56,938 nt of DNA from CAZFCK01 sp964517355 (GTDB taxonomy: Bacteria; Desulfobacterota; Desulfovibrionia; Desulfovibrionales; Desulfovibrionaceae). The notes beneath the pieces are model-generated. The model was not told the DNA's origin, searched no databases, and saw only the letters and a list, made by a program, of their open reading frames with translations. Positions 17,016 to 25,216 of the stretch are shown here, piece by piece. The stretch's first letter is position 1. Every line of letters starts with the position of its first letter. The translations under genes were made by a program, and so were the position numbers. The DNA lies in assembly GCA_964517355.1 (NCBI GenBank), contig CAZFCK010000002.1, positions 1 through 56,938 of the forward strand. Reading direction: 5' to 3'.

Positions 17016-17366
17016 ATGTTTCAGTCAGAAACCTGTAGTCTGCATTGCGGCTATCTTCAAGGCGTTTCCAAGGATCGGTTCGAGGCTGAAAAATCATTCC
17101 TGCAAAGTTTGTTTTCCTCTGTCCAGTATTATGAAACGTCAGGAAAATTGCACGTTTGCGGCGCGCGCAATCTGGCCGATGATCCTGAACAGTTTATTAC
17201 TCTCTTCAACAGGCTTTCATCTCTGCTCAATAATGACGGCAAGGGGAGCCTGCTGGTCAAATGCGAAGACAGCACCGAAGTGTGCTACATGCGCCGGAAA
17301 CGATGGAAACTGGCGCATGTCGTTCTGCCGCCCGATCCCTTCGAGGGGGTGTACTACGCAGACTGA
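17016..17366 (+). CDS. Small protein of unknown function
   Basis: 116 residues, soluble, with five cysteines (CSLHCGY near the N-terminus, later VCGAR, KCED and VCYMRR). A strong AAGGAGAG site precedes the start at 17016. It lies 29 bases after the photolyase gene and about 95 before endonuclease IV on the same strand, so it is probably in their transcript. No family was recognised. Confidence 0.6.
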   Translation: MFQSETCSLHCGYLQGVSKDRFEAEKSFLQSLFSSVQYYETSGKLHVCGARNLADDPEQFITLFNRLSSLLNNDGKGSLLVKCEDSTEVCYMRRKRWKLAHVVLPPDPFEGVYYAD

Positions 17367-17461
17367 GCCGTGTTTCTCAATTCGTTATGAATGGTAAGCG
17401 CGAGAGGTGAGAGCGCATACACGGGGTTTGCCTTGCGCCTTGCTTGGCGTATGCTCGGCTG

Positions 17462-18373
17462 ATGCATACACATCTTCTTGGAGCCCATTGTTCCGCAGCC
17501 GGGGGGGCTAATCGGGCGGTGGCGCGCATAGTTGAACTCCATGGCAAGGCCTTGCAGCTTTTCACGCGAAACCAGCGGCAATGGAAGGCACCCCCGGTGA
17601 ACGACGCCGAAGTCGCGGCCTTTTCCGCGGCGCGCAAGGCTTGGGGGGATTACCCCGTGGCCGCCCATGACGGATACCTGATCAATCTGGCCTCTCCGGA
17701 GGAAGCTGTACGGAAACGCTCCATTGCGGGCTTCAAAGCCGAACTGGAGCGTTGCTCCCGTTTGGGCATCCGCCATTTGGTGACACATCCTGGAGCGCAC
17801 AAGGGCCAGGGAGTCGAGGCGGGCATTGCGGCGTATGTCCACTCCTTGGATACGGCCTTGGACGCGGTGTATGGTTCCGCTCCCTTTTCAGAGGGGGATA
17901 CGCCGCAGGTACGAGTGCTGCTGGAAACCATGGCGGGGCAAGGCACGTGCCTGGGCGCGCGTTTTGAGGAACTGGGCGCCATTATCGCCGCCAGCCGCCA
18001 CAAGCACAGATTGGGGGTCTGTCTGGATACCTGCCACATTTTCGCGGCAGGCTATGAATTGCGCACACCCCAGGCCTATGAACGGACAATGGAGCGCTTT
18101 GCCGAAGTCATAGGTTTTGAGAAATTGGGTCTGGTACACCTCAATGACAGTAAAAATCCCTTTGGCAGCCGCAAGGACAGGCACGAGCACATCGGCCAGG
18201 GAGAAATGGGGGTGCAACCCTTTCGCCTGCTGCTGCGCGATGCGCGGTTTTCTCGGGTGCCTATGGTCATTGAAACGCCCAAAGACAAGGCAGGCACGTG
18301 GGATTTCATGAACCTCAACATATTGCGGCTTCTTATGCCCAGGAGGGGCACTCGCGACACCGGAAAAAGGTAA
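17462..18373 (+). CDS. nfo: Endonuclease IV
   Basis: A 303-residue apurinic/apyrimidinic endonuclease of the Nfo family. It is a TIM barrel with three zinc ions that cuts 5' of abasic sites and cleans 3' blocking groups. Metal-ligand motifs seen are GAHCSAAGG, the LVTHPGAHKG region, LLETMAGQG, GVCLDTCHIFAAGY, LVHLNDSKNPFGSRKDRHEH and IETPKD. ATG at 17462 is used; the frame opens with a TTG at 17444. Both lack a strong ribosome binding site. With the photolyase upstream it forms a small DNA repair cluster. Confidence 0.93.
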   Translation: MHTHLLGAHCSAAGGANRAVARIVELHGKALQLFTRNQRQWKAPPVNDAEVAAFSAARKAWGDYPVAAHDGYLINLASPEEAVRKRSIAGFKAELERCSRLGIRHLVTHPGAHKGQGVEAGIAAYVHSLDTALDAVYGSAPFSEGDTPQVRVLLETMAGQGTCLGARFEELGAIIAASRHKHRLGVCLDTCHIFAAGYELRTPQAYERTMERFAEVIGFEKLGLVHLNDSKNPFGSRKDRHEHIGQGEMGVQPFRLLLRDARFSRVPMVIETPKDKAGTWDFMNLNILRLLMPRRGTRDTGKR

Positions 18374-18399
18374 CGATGCACAGAGGCTTTTCCATTTTA

Positions 18400-18535
18400 T
18401 AATCGATTTTCTGAGTGGAGCGTGTGCGTATGACGTTTAGCTTTTATCCGGCGTCCAGGGGCCTCCCCTGGTCGCCGTGCGGGCGCGAAAGCCCGCGGCT
18501 TTATTCTTTTTTGTTTTACAAGAAATCGTAGTTAT
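18400..18535 (+). repeat. Family A structured repeat, short form
   Basis: Copy 4. About 25 bases of the A+T-rich arm are missing but both hairpins are intact. The outer stem pair is GCC/GGC instead of GTC/GAC, a compensated change. It follows the nfo gene and is directly joined to a family E copy. Confidence 0.9.
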
Positions 18536-18673
18536 ACCATTCCAAAACTTTAAATTTAATAATATCAAATAGATACCATAATGTCTCTGGCATTACTCCA
18601 AGCCTGGTAATTCCTCCAACAATGTGGAAATAGGTGCCTTGCGCCGACACTATGAACAGGAAACGGTATTAAT
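18536..18673 (-). repeat. Family E dispersed repeat
   Basis: The second copy of the roughly 135 bp repeat at 5153-5287, in inverted orientation. It is sandwiched between a family A and a family B copy. Confidence 0.7.
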
Positions 18674-18678
18674 TTGTT

Positions 18679-18786
18679 TTAGAGCATTTTCATTTTGAAA
18701 CAAAACTCTTCCCTGAAATTATTTCCAATAGTTTCAGGAAAATGCATAAGACCATCCAGAGCTTTTCAAGCTGAAGACGCTCTAAA
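18679..18786 (-). repeat. Family B structured repeat, overlapping a stop codon
   Basis: Copy 4. On the minus strand it begins TTTAGAGCGTCTTCAGCTTG, and this TAG is the stop codon of the transferase gene at 18782. The third hairpin is GTTTTG-ttt-CAAAAT, in which two stem changes are matched on the other arm compared with copy 3. Confidence 0.85.
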
Positions 18787-20467
18787 CCAGGGGCGCCGCC
18801 AGTCCGTCCGCTCGCGGGTCGCTTCCCGCGCAGAGCATGCCGCTTGCGGGATCACGCACGATGATTTGGCCGCGTCCAAAAAGCGTTCGCTCATATCCCG
18901 TCACATATACAAGGTTATGTCCCAGGTTTTTCAACGCATCGGCGGTAGTCTGCGGCACGCCCTCCTCCAAGGCGATGCGCAATCCGGTTTCACTCTTATC
19001 TCCAGGATGTTGCAGATCGCCTGTTAGACAAAATCGCGGTACATCGAGCGTTGCCTGCGGGTCCAATCCATGCTCCAACATATGCTCCAACACCTGCACA
19101 TGTCCTTGGGGCTGCATAAAGCCCCCCATCACGCCGAAGGCGGCGAACAGGTCGCCTGATTTATCCAGCGCCATGGCCGGGATGATGGTATGGAAGGGGC
19201 GTTTGCCCGGCCCCAGACGATTGGGGTGCCCCTCTTGGAAGACGAAGTTGTGTCCTCTGTTTTGCATGGAAAAGCCGCAGCCTCGGGGCACGATGCCGGT
19301 TCCGAATCCCATGTAGTTGCTGTTGACCATGGAGCAGGCGTTGCCCCAAACGTCTACGACGCAGAAATACACGGTATCCGAGGAAGTCAGGGGAGTGCCG
19401 AGCCCCAGGGGCAGGCAGCGCTTCATGGTGATGCGGGAGGCAAGTTCGCGGGCATAAGCTGGGGAGAGCAACTCCGCGATGGGAATATTGTGATGCTCAG
19501 GATCGGCGACATGGTTTCGCGCGGCGGAGAACCCCAGACGCAAGGCTTCCACGGCGCAGTGCATGCGGCGGAGGGAGAGCGCGGGGCCGCTATAGGCGTC
19601 CTCCAAAGCCGTGAGCACGTTAAGCGCCACCAGCGCCGCAAGGCCTTGCCCATTGGGCGCGCATTCATAGATGCGCAAATCGCGGAACACGGTACTTACG
19701 GGGGCGTTCCAATCAGGCGCCCGCGAACCATGATCGGCCAGATCGGCTTCGCTCAGCACGCCTCCCGCATCCTGCACTGCGCGGGCTATACGTTGCGCGG
19801 GCCATCCTTGATAAAAGGCCTGCTTGCCCCCTTGCGCGATTGTTTCAAGAACATCGGCCAAGGTTGGGGTGGTTCTGCATTCGCCGTGAAGCGGCGCGCA
19901 TCCGTTCTTTTGCAGCAATTCCCCGGCATTGACTTTGTCTTTTAATTGGTTGGCCGCGCCGTTGCGCCAAAGCCGGGATGTCACAGGCCCGACGCTGAAA
20001 CCTTGGCGCGCCAGCCGCACTGCCGGGTGCAGCACCTGCTCCATGGTGAGGATGCCGAAACGTTGTTGCAGATCGCACCACAATGCGCAAGCGCCGGGCA
20101 CTGTCACGGTGAGCGCGTGAAAGGCCGGGAGTTCCGTCATGTTCTTCTGGCGCAGCAACTCCGGCGTCAACCCCGCGGGACTGCGGCCTGAACCGTTGAG
20201 TCCGTGGATGGAGCGGGTGGCCGCGTCATAGTACAAGGCAAAGGCATCGCCCCCCAATCCGGTTGAGCATGGTTCTGTGACAGCCAGGGCCGCCGCCGTG
20301 GCAATGGCTGCATCCGCCGCATTGCCGCCATGGGCCAGGGTCTGCACGCCTGCCGCGGCCGCCATGGGCTGGCTTGCGGCGACCATGCCCTCGCGGCTGA
20401 AAACCGGGGTACGGCGCGAGGCGAAGGTGAATTGGGGCAGGGGGTCCAAGATAAAAGAGGAGCGCAT
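18782..20467 (-). CDS. Gamma-glutamyltransferase family N-terminal-nucleophile hydrolase
   Basis: A 561-residue single-chain precursor of the Ntn-hydrolase family that includes gamma-glutamyltranspeptidase. Self-cleavage should occur before the Thr in TSSDTVYFCVVD, making that Thr the nucleophile. GNACSMVNSNYMGFGTG and GFSMQNRGHNFVF follow, as in the family. The N-terminal half has the usual GGNAADAAIA and EPCSTGLGGDAF. No signal peptide is seen, unlike periplasmic E. coli Ggt, so a cytoplasmic enzyme is likely. Substrates in the wider family range from gamma-glutamyl peptides to oxamate. The start follows AAGGAAAAAAC. Its stop codon belongs to a family B repeat. Confidence 0.88.
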   Translation of the reverse strand: MRSSFILDPLPQFTFASRRTPVFSREGMVAASQPMAAAAGVQTLAHGGNAADAAIATAAALAVTEPCSTGLGGDAFALYYDAATRSIHGLNGSGRSPAGLTPELLRQKNMTELPAFHALTVTVPGACALWCDLQQRFGILTMEQVLHPAVRLARQGFSVGPVTSRLWRNGAANQLKDKVNAGELLQKNGCAPLHGECRTTPTLADVLETIAQGGKQAFYQGWPAQRIARAVQDAGGVLSEADLADHGSRAPDWNAPVSTVFRDLRIYECAPNGQGLAALVALNVLTALEDAYSGPALSLRRMHCAVEALRLGFSAARNHVADPEHHNIPIAELLSPAYARELASRITMKRCLPLGLGTPLTSSDTVYFCVVDVWGNACSMVNSNYMGFGTGIVPRGCGFSMQNRGHNFVFQEGHPNRLGPGKRPFHTIIPAMALDKSGDLFAAFGVMGGFMQPQGHVQVLEHMLEHGLDPQATLDVPRFCLTGDLQHPGDKSETGLRIALEEGVPQTTADALKNLGHNLVYVTGYERTLFGRGQIIVRDPASGMLCAGSDPRADGLAAPLV

Positions 20468-20530
20468 GTTTTTTCCTTGGGCTATGCCGAAAGCTGAAGC
20501 TATGTTATCTATGCCGGCCGGATGGAATGC

Positions 20531-21115
20531 CTACGGCGTTCGTAATTGCAGCGCACCTTGCCCCGGGGACGCGGGTGCCGGAACATAGTCGTATACCTGT
20601 GTTACGGCGCGGGTGGGGCAGCATGCCGGGTCCTCGGGCGCATGCGTCACCAGTTTCACCGTCACAGCGCCCTTGTCTATTTCCACATGCTGGACTTGGA
20701 TGCGGTCGCCCAAGGGCGCGCAAGCCAGTTCATGAGGGGATTGACCAGTGCTCCCGACAAGGCTGAGCATATAGAACCAGGCCTCATCCCCGCAGTTGTG
20801 GACGTAGATTACCGCCGCAGCGTGATCGTTGTCGCCCGCCCCCGGTATTTGCCCCCATGCCGCTTGTACCAGTGTGGCACAACATGGGGCGTTGCGCCCT
20901 TCCGTCATGGGGAGTTCGCCTTGGAACAATCCGTTGCGCAGCGGCAGCGTCACCTGCTTTTCAAGACCGCAGGCATAGGTCAGGTTGCCCAGCACGCTGC
21001 TGCTCAGGGAATCGGAGCTGGCGGCAGGGGCGCCGTGCTCTTCGAGCTGTTGCGCGAACAAGCACAGGGGGCAGACCAGCAGCAACGCGACGACGGGCAG
21101 TAGGAGCGAACGCAA
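20531..21115 (-). CDS. Exported protein with LGDR/DPxCCPT motif
   Basis: About 194 residues. A signal-like segment, RSLLLPVVALLLVCPLCLFA, begins the mature-protein prediction. The body contains ALLVQ-type beta strands and the diagnostic stretch PLGDRIQVQHVEIDKGAVTV followed by HAPEDPACCPTRAV. The LGDRxxV/DPxCCPT pattern is familiar from exported proteins such as mycobacterial LppP/LprE; the function is unknown. The start is uncertain. The only ATG (21182-21184) lies inside a family A repeat, so a TTG at 21113-21115, giving an ideal signal peptide, is used here. It lies 63 bases upstream of the transferase gene, on the same strand. Confidence 0.6.
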   Translation of the reverse strand: MRSLLLPVVALLLVCPLCLFAQQLEEHGAPAASSDSLSSSVLGNLTYACGLEKQVTLPLRNGLFQGELPMTEGRNAPCCATLVQAAWGQIPGAGDNDHAAAVIYVHNCGDEAWFYMLSLVGSTGQSPHELACAPLGDRIQVQHVEIDKGAVTVKLVTHAPEDPACCPTRAVTQVYDYVPAPASPGQGALQLRTP

Positions 21116-21156
21116 ATTTTGTGATTGGCATAACTCGTGAGTATGTTTCAATTTTA

Positions 21157-21318
21157 CTCTCGATTTTCTGAGTGGGGCGTACATTGTAACAATTTGTATT
21201 TGTTGAAAAAATGAGCAAAAGTCGTTTTTCCGGCGTCCAGGGGCCTCCCCTGGTCGTCGTGCGGGCGCGAAAGCCCGCGACTTTATTCTTTTTTCTTTAA
21301 GTCCAAAAGTCGTATTAC
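21157..21318 (+). repeat. Family A structured repeat
   Basis: Copy 5, a good reference copy. It has CCAGGGG-cct-CCCCTGG, then GTC-gt-GCGGGC-gcgaaa-GCCCGC-GAC, followed by CTTTATTCTTTTTT and the GTCCAAAAGTCGTATTACGG end. It overlaps the 5' end of the longest frame of the gene at 20531. Confidence 0.9.
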
Positions 21319-21355
21319 GGAGTTAAGGCAACGCTGATTAATTCACTGGATATGC

Positions 21356-21390
21356 GAGGGGGAGAACCTTTCTCCAGAAAGGTTTCCCCC
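21356..21390. terminator. GC-rich hairpin
   Basis: GGGGAGAACCTTTCT pairs with AGAAAGGTTTCCCC. It is similar in sequence to the hairpin at 5299-5335. It has no long T tract and lies between divergent-oriented features, so its role is unclear. Confidence 0.4.
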
Positions 21391-21407
21391 CGGAAAAACC
21401 TAACAAG

Positions 21408-21426
21408 GGCCTGTTTCTAAATTATT
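21408..21426 (+). repeat. Solo family C end
   Basis: GGGCCTGTTTCTAAATTAT is a stand-alone terminal repeat of family C, 31 bases before the complete element at 21439. It could be a remnant of an earlier insertion. Confidence 0.5.
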
Positions 21427-21438
21427 TCAACCCAATTA

Positions 21439-21624
21439 GGGCCTGTTTCTATAATAAAAATGATTATGGAAGGCCGTTCAAAAACATCGTAAGAAATCAA
21501 AATGATATATTTAACCTCCTCAAAATTAGAAAGTTTGGGAAAGGGAGAGCGCGAGAGGGGAAACCCTTTTCAAAGGGTTTCCCCTCTCGCATTTTCTTTT
21601 CGAAAGGAATTTAGAAACACGGCC
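21439..21624 (+). repeat. Family C mini-element with terminal inverted repeats (MITE-like)
   Basis: 186 bp. The ends GGGCCTGTTTCTA and TTAGAAACACGGCC are inverted repeats. Inside is a perfect stem of about 19 bases (GCGAGAGGGGAAACCCTTT). It is about 98 percent identical by eye to 25217-25404 in opposite orientation. It has no coding capacity, and the ends resemble those of IS5-like elements by eye only. Confidence 0.75.
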
Positions 21625-21645
21625 AAGTCTTTAATCAGTGCTTCC

Positions 21646-23295
21646 TTAAGGCAACAACCGGAGAAGATTACCATGCTCCATTTTTTTTTCAATGAGCTTT
21701 TTGGCCATGGTTTCGCCTTGTTCGCCCCCCCCGGCCATACGTGAGAGTTCCTTATAGACGGCTTTTCCTGAAAGTCGCTGGCAACGTGTCGCCGTTTGCC
21801 CCTCGATAACCTCTTTTTCCACGAGAAAATGACGTTTGGCCAGGCTGGCGAGTTGCGGCCAATGACTGATGAGCACCACCTGCTGCCGCTCGGCGAGAGC
21901 TTGCAGGCGTTCGCCCACGCGGGTAAGGGTGATGCCGCCGACGCCGGAATCAACTTCGTCGAAGATCAGTGTCGGCAGCGCCGCTTGCCCCATGAGCCCG
22001 ACAATGGCCAGCAGAAAGCGCGAAAGCTCACCACCTGAAGCGATCTTATCCAAGGGCTGAGGCGCTTGGCCCGGATTGGGCAGCCAAAGAAATCTGCCCC
22101 GTTCTTCCAACAACGGCGGAATACCTTCGGGGGCGGGATAGATTTCATGGGGCGTGAATTCGCAGATCACCCGCAGGTGTTCCGAAAAACCCAAGCCGCG
22201 TAATTCGTTTTCCAATGCGCTCGTCAGACTCGCCGCAGCGTCGCGGCGGGCCGCATTGCATGCATCCAATATGGAAGAAAGCTCTTGGGCTAATTTCTTT
22301 TCTTCTTTATCCAGCTGTTTGCGTTCAAGACCGCAGGAGTCCAAAAAGGAGAGATTGTTTTCGATTTCTTGGCGCAATAAGACGATTTCATCCAAAGGAC
22401 GTTTGAGTTTGCGGCGCAATTGATTGAGTTCCCAGAGTCGCGATTCGATTGCTTCAAGATCGGCCTCCGGTTCAAAAGACTTTTCTTTGCGCAGGCGGCG
22501 TTCAAGCTCGTAGAGTTGCAACCGGAAGCTTTCCACCTGCTCGCGCTCCTGTTCATAATCCTCAATGACCGTGGCAAGGGCGGAGAGCCGGCGTTCCAGA
22601 TTCTGGCAGGCCTCCAGCAGGCCGTATTCAGGCACGCAGAGCACATCCAGCGCCTCGATGACGGCGTCCTGAGCGGCTTGAGCTCCGGCGGCTCCGGCCT
22701 TGCGCGCCTCGAGTTCCTCTTCTTCGCCGGGTTTGGGGTCCACCTTTTCGATTTCCTTCAATTGGAACTCGAACAATTCACGCCGTTCCTGCAGCGAGCG
22801 CAGTCTTTGGTCCAATTCGTCCTTGCGGCGGGCCACATCGCGCAGTTTTTCCAGCAGAGACTCCTTTTCCCGCAGCGGTGCGTCTTCCGCGATAAAATCG
22901 TCAACAATGCGGTTTTGGTATGAGGGCTGGAGCAGCCGTTGCTGTCCGTGCTGGCTGGTGTGTAATATCAGTGCGGGCTTGAGATTTTTCACGTTTTCCT
23001 GAGAGGTCAGCTCGCCGTTGAGAAAGATGCGGGAGCGGCCGGTATCGGCGAGAAGTTCGCGCCGCAGAACATATTCTCCCCCTTCAAGCGTGAACAGGGC
23101 CTCAACCTGCGCCTTTTCTTGGCCGGGTCGCACCATGTCCACGCCGAGTTTGTCGCCGGTGAGAAAATTCAGGGCCTTGAGAATGAAGCTCTTGCCCGCG
23201 CCGGTTTCACCGGTGAGCACGTTCAGCCCGGGAGCGAACTCCATTTCGATATCTTCGATCAAGGCCAGACTGCGGATGCGCAGATACTCGAGCAT
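21646..23295 (-). CDS. recN: DNA repair protein RecN
   Basis: A 549-residue SMC-like ATPase that acts in double-strand break repair, holding DNA ends together for RecA-dependent recombination. Walker A GETGAGKS lies near residue 29. Two coiled-coil arms occupy about 155-210 and 260-370. The signature ASGGELSR and Walker B LIFDEVDSGVGG lie near 450-485. The length is normal for RecN. The C-terminus is 21 bases upstream of a family C element. The next upstream gene on the same strand (glycosyltransferase) ends 27 bases before the recN start. Confidence 0.95.
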   Translation of the reverse strand: MLEYLRIRSLALIEDIEMEFAPGLNVLTGETGAGKSFILKALNFLTGDKLGVDMVRPGQEKAQVEALFTLEGGEYVLRRELLADTGRSRIFLNGELTSQENVKNLKPALILHTSQHGQQRLLQPSYQNRIVDDFIAEDAPLREKESLLEKLRDVARRKDELDQRLRSLQERRELFEFQLKEIEKVDPKPGEEEELEARKAGAAGAQAAQDAVIEALDVLCVPEYGLLEACQNLERRLSALATVIEDYEQEREQVESFRLQLYELERRLRKEKSFEPEADLEAIESRLWELNQLRRKLKRPLDEIVLLRQEIENNLSFLDSCGLERKQLDKEEKKLAQELSSILDACNAARRDAAASLTSALENELRGLGFSEHLRVICEFTPHEIYPAPEGIPPLLEERGRFLWLPNPGQAPQPLDKIASGGELSRFLLAIVGLMGQAALPTLIFDEVDSGVGGITLTRVGERLQALAERQQVVLISHWPQLASLAKRHFLVEKEVIEGQTATRCQRLSGKAVYKELSRMAGGGEQGETMAKKLIEKKMEHGNLLRLLP

Positions 23296-23322
23296 GTCAC
23301 AAGTCCATTGGTGGTTGAGGGT

Positions 23323-24972
23323 TCAGGCGGAGGATGTGCCGCGGGCGCGTTGTTGCATGGCCGCAAGTACGAGCCCCTTCGGGTCCAGGCCTTTGAGGAC
23401 TCGGAAAAAGATTTGCTCTTTGCCTTGGTCACACGCCGTTTGCCATGCCAGGGCCACTTCCTCCAGCCCTTGGGAAAGACGGAAGGCTTCGAGATTGGCC
23501 ATGCCCAACGAAAGCCCGTAACGCCAATTGCCACGGTTGTGCAAGCTCAGTTCCGAGAGTGTTCCCAGGCGGAAGTAGTTATATCCTTTAATAAGGGCGA
23601 ACGTGGCATCGATTTGACGCAACAGGTCGAGGTCGCGCGGGCCGCAATCCAGCGCAAGATACATGCATTCCAGGGCCGAGGACGGCAGATGGCGTTTGGC
23701 GTCGAAGGCCAGTCCGGGGTTGCACAACACGCCTTCGCGTTTGAGCGCCTGGGCCCAGAGCAGCATCAGTTGCTGCGGGGATTCCGGCCGTTTCGGCTCC
23801 TCGTTGTGCGATTTGCAGTGCCGGTACCAGAATTGCTTGGCAATGGTGAATTCCTCGGCAAGCACACCCAGGCTGCTGCCGCTGAGGTTGTATTCCATTT
23901 CCGCGGCATGTCTTTTGGCGGCCAGGTTTTTCGCGGCGAGCCGCAGTGCTTCCTGCGTGCGCCCCGTGTAGTGGAGAAAGCCGAGTCGGGCGCTGGCCAC
24001 TTCGCTGTTTTGCGGCAGAATTTCGAAAGATTTTTCAATAAGATTCGGGTCAATAGTGAAACGTTCAGCCTTGTACAAGTTCCAGAGGCTGAGCCAGAAG
24101 GCCACGCCGGCCTGCGCGCCTTTAAGGGCTGAGCTTGGCAGGGTCTCTGCGAAATCCAGCACCGTCTGAGCGCGGTGCCCCCCGAGATGCTCCCGCTGTA
24201 TGCGTTCCCAGGCCAGACGAGCCTTGCGTTCGGCCACTGCGGGGTTCTTTATGAAAAAGTCGAGCAATGATTGCAGTTCAAGAACGTTTTCATAAATTTG
24301 AATTTCCCGGCCCGGCTCGAAAAGGGTGTCCTGATCTTCCCCGGTGTTTTGAGAAAAAACAAGACAGCCGCAGGATGCGGCTTCCATAAGCCGGAAATTC
24401 ACTTCGCCGTAGATGCTTTCATTGGGCGCCAGCCGCGAATCCAGATAAAGCTTGAGCATTTCCTGGAGCGATAGATTCTGCACAATGTCGGCGTTGAAAT
24501 TTTGCTGAAGGAATTCGCTGAACCATGTCCGTAAGGGGCGGTGCTCGGTGAGCCGCCCCACAAAGGATAAACAATGGCTACGCTCCTCGTGGGGCTTCCA
24601 GGGTAATGCGTAGCCGGCGCGGGGCAGTCTGAGCAGGGGGGGGCATGAGGATCGCAATCTGTTGAAAATGCTCACATGAGGTGTGGCGACGCCGTCGAAA
24701 AGCCGCATATAGTAGACATGCCAGAAGAGATTCAGGTGTGTGTCCACGGACCAGAAGATTTTCGGGCAGGAAAAGGAGTTCAGACCGGTCAGGAAGACCC
24801 GCTTGCCCAGGGATTCGGCTTGAAAGATCAGATCCGGCTTGAAATTGCGTTGCGCAAGAGCTTCTTTGAGATCAAATACGGGAGTCAGCTCCGGAACGTC
24901 GAGCTGAAGCACTTCATGCCCCATGCGTTGCAGGGATGTACCTATGGATGGTGATATGACGCAAATTCGCAT
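23323..24972 (-). CDS. CgeB-like glycosyltransferase with helical C-terminal half
   Basis: 549 residues. The N-terminal 290 resemble the DUF3880/Glyco_trans_1_2 (CgeB-like) GT-B glycosyltransferases: a domain with KIFWSVDTHLNLFWHVYYMR, then LSFVGRLTEHRPLRTWFSE and the nucleotide-sugar domain with EVNFRLMEAASCGCLVFSQ. The remaining 250 residues are alpha-helical and TPR-like (EALRLAAKNLAAKRHAAEMEY). Such proteins often modify flagellin or cell-surface glycans; the acceptor is unknown here. No good ribosome binding site is seen before the ATG at 24970-24972. It is probably co-transcribed with recN. Confidence 0.8.
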   Translation of the reverse strand: MRICVISPSIGTSLQRMGHEVLQLDVPELTPVFDLKEALAQRNFKPDLIFQAESLGKRVFLTGLNSFSCPKIFWSVDTHLNLFWHVYYMRLFDGVATPHVSIFNRLRSSCPPLLRLPRAGYALPWKPHEERSHCLSFVGRLTEHRPLRTWFSEFLQQNFNADIVQNLSLQEMLKLYLDSRLAPNESIYGEVNFRLMEAASCGCLVFSQNTGEDQDTLFEPGREIQIYENVLELQSLLDFFIKNPAVAERKARLAWERIQREHLGGHRAQTVLDFAETLPSSALKGAQAGVAFWLSLWNLYKAERFTIDPNLIEKSFEILPQNSEVASARLGFLHYTGRTQEALRLAAKNLAAKRHAAEMEYNLSGSSLGVLAEEFTIAKQFWYRHCKSHNEEPKRPESPQQLMLLWAQALKREGVLCNPGLAFDAKRHLPSSALECMYLALDCGPRDLDLLRQIDATFALIKGYNYFRLGTLSELSLHNRGNWRYGLSLGMANLEAFRLSQGLEEVALAWQTACDQGKEQIFFRVLKGLDPKGLVLAAMQQRARGTSSA

Positions 24973-25019
24973 GTATTAAAGCAAAGTCATTGTAAAATGG
25001 TATATTCTGGGGCTTCGCT

Positions 25020-25105
25020 CCAGTGCTTTTTCGCCTTGGAACAAGGCTCTCCATGAAACAAGGCTCATTGTTTCTGGAGAATGCATAAGAGCATCTAGCC
25101 GTTTC
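25020..25105 (-). repeat. Family B structured repeat, partial
   Basis: Copy 5, minus orientation, containing GCCTTG-ttc-CAAGGC and the gcataagagcatct end. It lies just upstream of the glycosyltransferase gene and next to a family A copy. Confidence 0.75.
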
Positions 25106-25114
25106 AAAATTAAC

Positions 25115-25213
25115 GTGTACGACTTTCCGACTAAAAGAAAAAAACAAAGTCGCGGACTTTCGCGCCCGCACGACGACCAGGGGAGCCCCCTGGACGCCAT
25201 AAAAAAATGACTA
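25115..25213 (-). repeat. Family A structured repeat, truncated
   Basis: Copy 6. Both hairpins are present, with stem pair G-T wobble in the second (GCGGGC/GTCCGC). It breaks off after gactattt, exactly where the family C element begins. Confidence 0.85.
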
Positions 25214-25216
25214 TTT

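Noticed and set aside
24914..25200. Short frames giving peptides like GLPWSSCGRE or RARKSATLFF
   Set aside because: They recur at every family A copy because the repeat happens to be open in some frames. They are translations of the repeat, not genes.
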